Shown one piece after another: positions 4,784 through 9,303 of a DNA stretch of 9,303 nucleotides. The stretch's first letter is position 1. The number at the start of each line of letters is the position of its first letter. The notes beneath the pieces were generated by a model. It worked only from the letters and a program-made list of their open reading frames with translations. It was not told the origin of the DNA and did not search any database. The position numbers and the translations under genes were made by a program. Origin of the DNA: Rhodoferax sp. GTDB taxonomy: Bacteria; Pseudomonadota; Gammaproteobacteria; Burkholderiales; Burkholderiaceae_C. The stretch lies in contig JAQTSL010000130.1 of NCBI GenBank assembly GCA_028711355.1, forward strand, positions 1 through 9,303, in the 5' to 3' direction.

Positions 4784-7708
4784 TTAGCCGCACTGCCCAA
4801 CGTAGCCACAGGCTGTGCAAAAGTCGCATCCGTCTTTGTGGATCATGGTGGCGTTGCCGCATTCGGGGCAAGGTTTGCCGGCCATTGGGCGGCTGGCTAC
4901 GGCAGCAGTTGGGGCATCCGCATCGCTTTGGGGTGCGTCGAGCACGCCCATGTCCCGCAGCGGAAAGCCACTTTCGTTCAAGATGCCCAGCATCGCGTAG
5001 CGATGAATGATCAGGCGTGCAATGTAAGCCACGGTTGAAGGCCAGGTTTGCTGGCGCTTTTCAGCGTTGGGCAGCCCCGGAATAAACGCCATGAAGTGAC
5101 CCAGCGGCTCGGCGTAGTTGAGCAGCTTGCGCAGTTTCATGCCAATCCAGGCCGGGTCGATCACGCGCATATCCAGACTCAACAGTCGCGCCAGCCCGTC
5201 CATCGCCTTGGGGTAGTTGCCTGAAAAACCAACCGCGCAGGGGCGCGTGGTCATGTTGCCATCGGCGTCTGTCAAGTTGACTTCTTTGAGCGTGACGGTA
5301 AAGTCTTCGCCAGTGGCCGGGTTAGCCACATCGACCGCCCAGGCCAGCGTGCCCGATGGGCCAGTGAGCGGCTCACTGTGGCTGAACATGGCATCCATCA
5401 CCGGGGTGGTGGTGGCGCTGGCATCGGCGGCCTTTTTGCCTGACAGTGCCGCGAGCTGCTCGCAGCGCCAGCGGATCACCGCCGCCGTAGCCGCCACCAC
5501 GCCGGGGAACGGGCGCTTTTCGCCATGCGGCGGGAACGGCATATCAAATGGATGTTCTTCGCGCACGGTGGCCAGCGCGTCCAATTTCAACGCCAGCCAG
5601 GCCGGGTCGTTGGCACGCAGGTCCATCGACAGCGTCTTGGCCAAGGCCCCCAGACCACGCGGCTGTTCGGCCCCATTGACCCACACCTCAAACGGCTGTA
5701 GCCCTTTACCGTCTTGCGCTGGCAGCTCTCCAATAAAGAGCGCAAAGTCACCAAACGGGTGGTGCACCATGAAGGTCCAGGCGCTGTTGCCACCCGGTAC
5801 ATCGGGGCGGCCCGGCCAGCGCAGGCTCGACAGCACGGCGGTCGGCAGCCGGTCCAACTTGAGGCGGTGGTTGGTGCCGTCGATTTCCAGCGGCTTGACT
5901 GGCGTGGTGGTGGGTGTGACGCTCAGCACCGAGCCCAGTACGCTATTGGGGCGGTAGGTTGCCAACCCTTTCAGACCAGCCTGCCAGGCCTGGGTGTAGA
6001 GGTGCTGGAATTCTTCGTACGGATAGTCGGCTGGTACGTTGACGGTCTTGGAAATGGCGGTATCGACGTAGGGTGCCACAGCAGCGACCATTTCGGCGTG
6101 CGCTTGCGCGCTCATCTCGAGTGCCGTGACAAAGGCGTCGGTCAGCGGCGCGTCGGCACCCTTGAGGTGGCGGTACAGGCGCCAGGCGTGGTCTTCCACC
6201 GCGTATTCCTTGAAGCTGCCGTCGGGCATGCGCTTTTTGCGGTTGTAAGTCCAACTGAAGGCCGGCTCGATGCCGTTGCTGGCGTTGTCGGCAAACGCCA
6301 GGCTGATGGTGCCGGTCGGGGCAATCGACAACAAGTGCGAATTGCGCAAGCCTTGTTGGCGAATCTTGGCTTTGAGTTTGGCTGGCAGGCGCGACGCAAA
6401 ATTTTGACCGCTGAAATACAGGTCAGCGTTGAACAACGGGAAAGCGCCCCGCTCGGTCGCCAGGTCACTGGAGGCAACGTACGCAGTGTCACGCATCAGT
6501 TCAGAAATTTGCCGCGCCATCTCGCGCGCCGGCGCCGTGTCGTAGCGCAGGCCCAGCATCACCAGCGCGTCGCCCAGGCCGGTATAGCCCAAGCCCACGC
6601 GCCGCTTGGACGCCGCTTCGGCCTGCTGCGCGGGCAGCGGCCAGACGCTGGCGTCGAGCACGTTGTCGAGCATGCGTACCGCCACTTTGGCCACCGCAGC
6701 AAAACCATCGCTGTCAAAACTGGCTTGGTCGCTGAACGGTTCACGCACAAAACGTGTCAGGTCGATCGAACCCAGGCAGCAGCAGCCGTAGGGCGGCAGC
6801 GGTTGTTCGGCGCACGGGTTGGTGCTGGAGATGGTCTCGCAGTAAGCCAGGTTGTTGTCGCGGTTCATGGTGTCGATGAACAGCACGCCGGGTTCGGCGT
6901 GGTCGTAGGTGCTGCGCATGATCTGGTTCCACAGGTCGCGCGCGTGCAGCTTGCGATAAACCCAATGGCCGCTGGCCTCATTTTGGTAGGCGCCGTCGGC
7001 CTTGGCTTGTGCACCTGGTTCGGCCTTGTGCACCAGTTCAAATTCGGTGTCGTTTTGCACTGCCTGCATAAACGTGTCGGTCACGCCGACTGAAATGTTG
7101 AAATTGCGCAGGTCGCCCTTGTCTTTGGCGTGGATGAATTCTTCCACGTCCGGGTGGTCGCAGCGCAGCACGCCCATTTGGGCACCGCGGCGCGCGCCGG
7201 CCGACTCGACCGTTTCGCACGACCGGTCAAACACGCGCATATAGCTCACCGGCCCGCTGGCACTGCTTTGGGTGCTGCCGACCCAAGCGCCACGCGGGCG
7301 GATGCGTGAAAAGTCATACCCGACGCCACCACCACGGCGCATGGTTTCGGCCGCTTCGGTCAGGGCGGTGTAAATGCCCGGGTGACCGTCTTCGATGTGG
7401 GCAATGGAGTCGCCCACGGGTTGCACAAAACAATTGATCAATGTGGCCGACAACGTGGTGCCCGCCGCCGACTGGATGCGCCCGGCCGGCAGAAAACCGT
7501 TTTGCAGCGCGGTCAAAAACCTGGCTTCCCAGGCAACTTGTTCTTGCGGTTTTTCGACGCTGGCCAGCGCGCGCGCGACGCGCTGATTGACATCGGCGAC
7601 CGATTTTTCTTCGCCCTTGCTGTATTTTTCGATCAGTACCTCTTGGCTGATCGGTTGCGCAGGCATGGCGATTTGGGTCGGGCAGCGGTCGGTTGTCTCT
7701 TGTGTCAT
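4784..7708 (-). CDS. nrdJ: Adenosylcobalamin-dependent (class II) ribonucleotide reductase
   Basis: NrdJ reduces ribonucleotides to deoxyribonucleotides using a radical generated from coenzyme B12, so it works with or without oxygen and needs no small subunit. The 974-residue protein has the class II alpha-subunit layout. Cys93 (TLINCFVQP) is one active-site redox cysteine. N297-P298-C299-x-E301 (STNPCAEQPLPPYG) holds the radical cysteine and its Asn/Glu partners. Cys310, in the run GCCCLGSIDL, aligns with the second redox cysteine. APTGTISL (463-470) and NGIEP (478-482) are the usual core motifs. The tail has CPEC (947-950), CDFC (961-964), Cys967 and Cys973, a zinc-ribbon-like element with a reductant-shuttling role in relatives. 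Between about 640 and 905 lie two similar TSCPD-like modules. The start at 7708 is chosen for its GAAGG ribosome-binding site (7716-7720, 7-base spacing); an upstream in-frame ATG at 7729 lacks one. NrdR boxes mark its promoter. Confidence 0.96.
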   Translation of the reverse strand: MTQETTDRCPTQIAMPAQPISQEVLIEKYSKGEEKSVADVNQRVARALASVEKPQEQVAWEARFLTALQNGFLPAGRIQSAAGTTLSATLINCFVQPVGDSIAHIEDGHPGIYTALTEAAETMRRGGGVGYDFSRIRPRGAWVGSTQSSASGPVSYMRVFDRSCETVESAGARRGAQMGVLRCDHPDVEEFIHAKDKGDLRNFNISVGVTDTFMQAVQNDTEFELVHKAEPGAQAKADGAYQNEASGHWVYRKLHARDLWNQIMRSTYDHAEPGVLFIDTMNRDNNLAYCETISSTNPCAEQPLPPYGCCCLGSIDLTRFVREPFSDQASFDSDGFAAVAKVAVRMLDNVLDASVWPLPAQQAEAASKRRVGLGYTGLGDALVMLGLRYDTAPAREMARQISELMRDTAYVASSDLATERGAFPLFNADLYFSGQNFASRLPAKLKAKIRQQGLRNSHLLSIAPTGTISLAFADNASNGIEPAFSWTYNRKKRMPDGSFKEYAVEDHAWRLYRHLKGADAPLTDAFVTALEMSAQAHAEMVAAVAPYVDTAISKTVNVPADYPYEEFQHLYTQAWQAGLKGLATYRPNSVLGSVLSVTPTTTPVKPLEIDGTNHRLKLDRLPTAVLSSLRWPGRPDVPGGNSAWTFMVHHPFGDFALFIGELPAQDGKGLQPFEVWVNGAEQPRGLGALAKTLSMDLRANDPAWLALKLDALATVREEHPFDMPFPPHGEKRPFPGVVAATAAVIRWRCEQLAALSGKKAADASATTTPVMDAMFSHSEPLTGPSGTLAWAVDVANPATGEDFTVTLKEVNLTDADGNMTTRPCAVGFSGNYPKAMDGLARLLSLDMRVIDPAWIGMKLRKLLNYAEPLGHFMAFIPGLPNAEKRQQTWPSTVAYIARLIIHRYAMLGILNESGFPLRDMGVLDAPQSDADAPTAAVASRPMAGKPCPECGNATMIHKDGCDFCTACGYVGQCG

Positions 7709-7796
7709 GTGGTTACCTTCAGGGGTCATATAAAGCGTCAGGCAGGTGCTGGTTAAAGCCCCGATCGACGCCACCGGTTTTCTCGCGAAAGCGCAG

Positions 7797-7825
7797 ATTA
7801 GACACTAGATGTAGTGTTGCTTCAA
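7797..7825 (-). promoter_or_regulatory. Probable nrdJ sigma-70 promoter
   Basis: Read on the minus strand, TTGAAG (7825-7820) and TCTAAT (7802-7797) are separated by exactly 17 bases and match the sigma-70 -35 and -10 consensus at 4/6 and 5/6 positions. Transcription would start near 7790, leaving a leader of about 80 bases before nrdJ. The proximal NrdR box fills the spacer between the two hexamers, as expected for a repressed nrd promoter. Confidence 0.6.
7802..7817. promoter_or_regulatory. NrdR box, promoter-proximal
   Basis: ACACTAGATGTAGTGT is a near-perfect palindrome with the NrdR consensus form ACACTATATATAGTGT, differing in the central bases. It lies in the spacer of the putative nrdJ promoter. 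NrdR is the zinc-finger/ATP-cone repressor of ribonucleotide reductase genes and binds paired boxes. Its partner is at 7833-7848. Confidence 0.88.
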
Positions 7826-7832
7826 TAAGTAT

Positions 7833-7848
7833 GTACTATAGGTAGTGT
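7833..7848. promoter_or_regulatory. NrdR box, promoter-distal
   Basis: GTACTATAGGTAGTGT (minus strand ACACTACCTATAGTAC) fits the NrdR consensus in the outer half-sites with one weaker arm. The distance to the proximal box is 31 bp centre to centre, about three helical turns, which places both boxes on the same face of the DNA, the arrangement typical of NrdR operators. It lies just upstream of the putative nrdJ -35 element. Confidence 0.85.
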
Positions 7849-7949
7849 TTGACTCATCAATGCGCGCGGTGTGTGGCGGCGCTGGCTGTGAACCCCTTGT
7901 TCTGCTTGGCGTGGATGCTACAGTTGTTGTGGCGAGCCTGAAACTTGCG

Positions 7950-7987
7950 GGACAGACCAGGATTTGCGCAGCAACTCTGCTCTGTCC
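7950..7987. repeat. Imperfect inverted repeat in the uvrB leader
   Basis: GGACAGA (7950-7956) pairs with TCTGTCC (7981-7987). After one mismatch, CAG pairs with CTG, then a G-T pair, a second mismatch and TT/AA, leaving a loop of about 8 bases. It lies 46 bases before the uvrB start codon. It could be an operator or a leader-RNA hairpin; no T-run follows directly, so it is not an intrinsic terminator. Confidence 0.45.
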
Positions 7988-8033
7988 TCAACTGATTAAG
8001 ATACCCCACTTTTTTAGCAAAAATCGGTTCCAA

Positions 8034-9303
8034 ATGTCAGAATCTGGTCAGTTTTTTGAGCCCCAGCTTGCCTCGGTCGCAGCGCCCGCGCTGACCGCCC
8101 CCGTCAGCGCGGGCGTCTTTGTCAGTTACCCCGGTTCACCCTTTGAGTTGTACCAACCTTACCCGCCCGCTGGCGACCAACCCGAGGCGATCGAGCAACT
8201 CACGCAGGGTGTGCAAGACGGCGAAGTGTTTCAGGTGCTGTTGGGCGTGACCGGTTCGGGCAAGACTTTCACTATGGCCAATGTGATCGCCCGGCTTGGC
8301 CGCCCGGCCATAGTCTATGCGCCCAACAAGACGCTGGCGGCGCAGCTCTACAGTGAATTCCGCGAATTTTTTCCGAACAACGCGGTGGAATACTTTGTCA
8401 GCTACTACGACTATTACCAGCCCGAAGCGTATGTGCCGCAGCGCGATTTGTTCATCGAAAAAGACAGTGCCATCAATGAACACATCGAGCAAATGCGCTT
8501 GTCTTGCACCAAAAGCCTGCTGGAGCGACGCGACGTGGTCATCGTGGCATCGGTGTCGGCCATTTACGGCATTGGCCAGCCCGAGGCGTATCACAAAATG
8601 GTGATGACATTGAGAGTCGGCGACACGCTCGGCCAGCGCGACATGATTGCGCAACTGGTGCGGATGCAATACCAGCGCAACGATATTGACTTTGCGCGCG
8701 GCACCTTTCGGGTGCGTGGCGACACCATTGACATCTTTCCGGCCGAGCATTCCGAGCTGGCGATCCGCGTCGAGCTGTTTGACACCGAGATCGAGAGCCT
8801 GCAATTGTTGGACCCGTTGACTGGCCGCATCCGGCAAAAAATACCGCGCTTCACGGTCTATCCAAGTAGCCATTACGTGACCCCGCGCGAGCAGGTGCTG
8901 TCTGCGGTGGAAGCTATCAAAATTGAACTGGCGCAGCGCATCAAGGATTTTGTCAGTCAGGGCAAGCTGGTGCAAGCGCAGCGGATCGAACAGCGTACCC
9001 GCTTTGACCTGGAGATGATGACCGAGGTCGGCCACTGCAAAGGCATCGAAAACTTCAGCCGTCACTTGAGCGGCAGCGCGCCGGGTGAGCCGCCGGCCAC
9101 ACTGACCGACTATTTGCCCAAAGACGCGCTGATGTTGATGGACGAAAGCCATGTGCTGATCGGCCAGTTTGGCGGTATGTACCACGGCGACCGCTCACGC
9201 AAACAGACGCTGGTGGACTATGGCTTTCGGCTGCCCAGCGCGCTCGACAACCGGCCGCTTAAATTTGAAGAATTCCAGGCCCGCATGCGTCAGTTGATCA
9301 TGG
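8034..9303 (+). CDS. uvrB: UvrABC excinuclease subunit B, N-terminal part (3' truncated by window edge)
   Basis: UvrB is the damage-verifying helicase-like subunit of nucleotide excision repair. It is delivered to DNA by UvrA and then recruits UvrC for incision. The window holds 423 codons. Walker A is GVTGSGKT (71-78). APNKTLAAQLYSEF (96-109) is the next family block. The damage-probing beta-hairpin is YYDYYQPEAYVP (124-135). DESH (370-373) is the Walker B motif, and LPSALDNRPLKFEEF follows near the edge. Relative to E. coli UvrB the protein has roughly 30 extra N-terminal residues before PFELYQPYPPAGDQP. Related Comamonadaceae proteins also carry an extension, so this is not alarming. The ATG at 8034 gives MSESGQFFEP but lacks a clear ribosome-binding site, so the start is moderately sure. 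The product is cytoplasmic. Confidence 0.95.
   Translation, partial: MSESGQFFEPQLASVAAPALTAPVSAGVFVSYPGSPFELYQPYPPAGDQPEAIEQLTQGVQDGEVFQVLLGVTGSGKTFTMANVIARLGRPAIVYAPNKTLAAQLYSEFREFFPNNAVEYFVSYYDYYQPEAYVPQRDLFIEKDSAINEHIEQMRLSCTKSLLERRDVVIVASVSAIYGIGQPEAYHKMVMTLRVGDTLGQRDMIAQLVRMQYQRNDIDFARGTFRVRGDTIDIFPAEHSELAIRVELFDTEIESLQLLDPLTGRIRQKIPRFTVYPSSHYVTPREQVLSAVEAIKIELAQRIKDFVSQGKLVQAQRIEQRTRFDLEMMTEVGHCKGIENFSRHLSGSAPGEPPATLTDYLPKDALMLMDESHVLIGQFGGMYHGDRSRKQTLVDYGFRLPSALDNRPLKFEEFQARMRQLIM
8083..8115 (+). terminator. Terminator-like perfect hairpin within the first codons of uvrB
   Basis: CGCCCGCGCTGAC (8083-8095) and GTCAGCGCGGGCG (8103-8115) form a perfect 13-bp stem with a 7-base C-rich loop, followed on the + strand by TCTTTGTC. 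It codes for residues 17-28 of the Ala/Pro-rich N-terminal extension of UvrB. The structure resembles an intrinsic terminator or attenuator, but the T-tract is short and broken, so termination is uncertain. Confidence 0.4.

Larger units (their letters stand above)
7709..8033. other. Divergent nrdJ/uvrB control region
   Basis: These 325 bases separate two divergent genes. The nrdJ side holds the ribosome-binding site (7716-7720), an untranslated leader of roughly 80 bases, a probable promoter and two NrdR boxes. The leader is too short for a cobalamin riboswitch, and I see no B12-box core. The uvrB side (7862-8033) holds an imperfect inverted repeat at 7950-7987 and an A/T-rich stretch just before the uvrB ATG. 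I found no convincing sigma-70 promoter, LexA box or strong ribosome-binding site for uvrB. Confidence 0.7.

Noticed and set aside
5714..7093. Long open frame (459 codons) on the + strand opposite nrdJ.
   Set aside because: It lies wholly antisense to a well-conserved gene and the translation is rich in Arg, Gln, Val and Gly with no recognisable domain, as expected for a shadow frame in GC-rich DNA.
7709..7949. Possible cobalamin riboswitch upstream of the B12-dependent nrdJ, suggested by ACCTGCCTGACG (minus strand, near 7740) and TGTCCCGCAAG (minus strand, near 7950).
   Set aside because: The first fragment is in the short leader and the second is upstream of the putative promoter. They cannot be in one transcript from that promoter, and the remaining B12-riboswitch core elements are absent.
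7862..8033. LexA/SOS box in front of uvrB.
   Set aside because: No CTGT-N8-ACAG or close variant is present; the CTGTCC and GGACAG pieces belong to a wider inverted repeat with the wrong spacing.
8136..9185. Long open frame (349 codons) on the minus strand opposite uvrB.
   Set aside because: It mirrors strongly conserved UvrB motifs on the other strand; its His/Arg/Ala-rich translation resembles no protein family I know.
1..9303. Mobile elements, prophage, CRISPR or defence genes.
   Set aside because: No transposase, integrase, spaced direct repeats or defence domains were seen; all sizeable coding regions are recognisable housekeeping or respiratory genes.

Overview
This is ordinary chromosomal DNA from a betaproteobacterium, most likely a member of the Burkholderiales/Comamonadaceae (Rhodoferax- or Polaromonas-like). 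That placement is an inference. It rests on moderately high GC, the style of the UvrB and NrdJ proteins, and a cydP-cydA-cydB-cydX oxidase operon. I see no insertion sequence, phage gene, CRISPR array, toxin-antitoxin pair or defence island, and no new multigene system. The interest lies in intergenic signals and in a few gene details.

Layout, left to right. (1) The 3' end of fumC (class II fumarase) on the + strand, ending at 466. (2) A convergent gap (467-656) holding a 70-bp repeat that folds on paper into a perfect cloverleaf. (3) A minus-strand operon, read from 3640 down to 657, for a cytochrome bd quinol oxidase: cydP (small one-helix protein), cydA, cydB and cydX. The first three genes overlap and cydX follows after 11 bases. 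(4) A divergent gap (3641-3904) with two perfect palindromes. (5) A + strand PAP2-family membrane phosphatase ending at 4582. (6) A second convergent gap (4583-4783) with a degenerate second copy of the repeat and, 6 bases after it, a 16-bp site matching the universal ParB-binding parS sequence at 15 of 16 positions. (7) nrdJ on the minus strand (4784-7708), a coenzyme-B12-dependent class II ribonucleotide reductase with a duplicated C-terminal module and a cysteine-rich tail. (8) A divergent control region (7709-8033). It has two NrdR boxes 31 bp apart, one lying between the -35 and -10 elements of the probable nrdJ promoter, and an imperfect hairpin on the uvrB side. (9) The first 423 codons of uvrB on the + strand, running off the window. 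Its first codons contain a perfect 13-bp GC-rich stem followed by a short T-rich stretch.

Functionally, the bd oxidase lets the cell respire at low oxygen, and the class II reductase makes deoxynucleotides with or without oxygen. Together they suit an organism living across oxic and anoxic conditions, although these are separate transcription units. FumC (TCA cycle) and UvrB (nucleotide excision repair) are housekeeping genes. The parS-like site may mean that this locus lies in the origin-proximal part of the chromosome.
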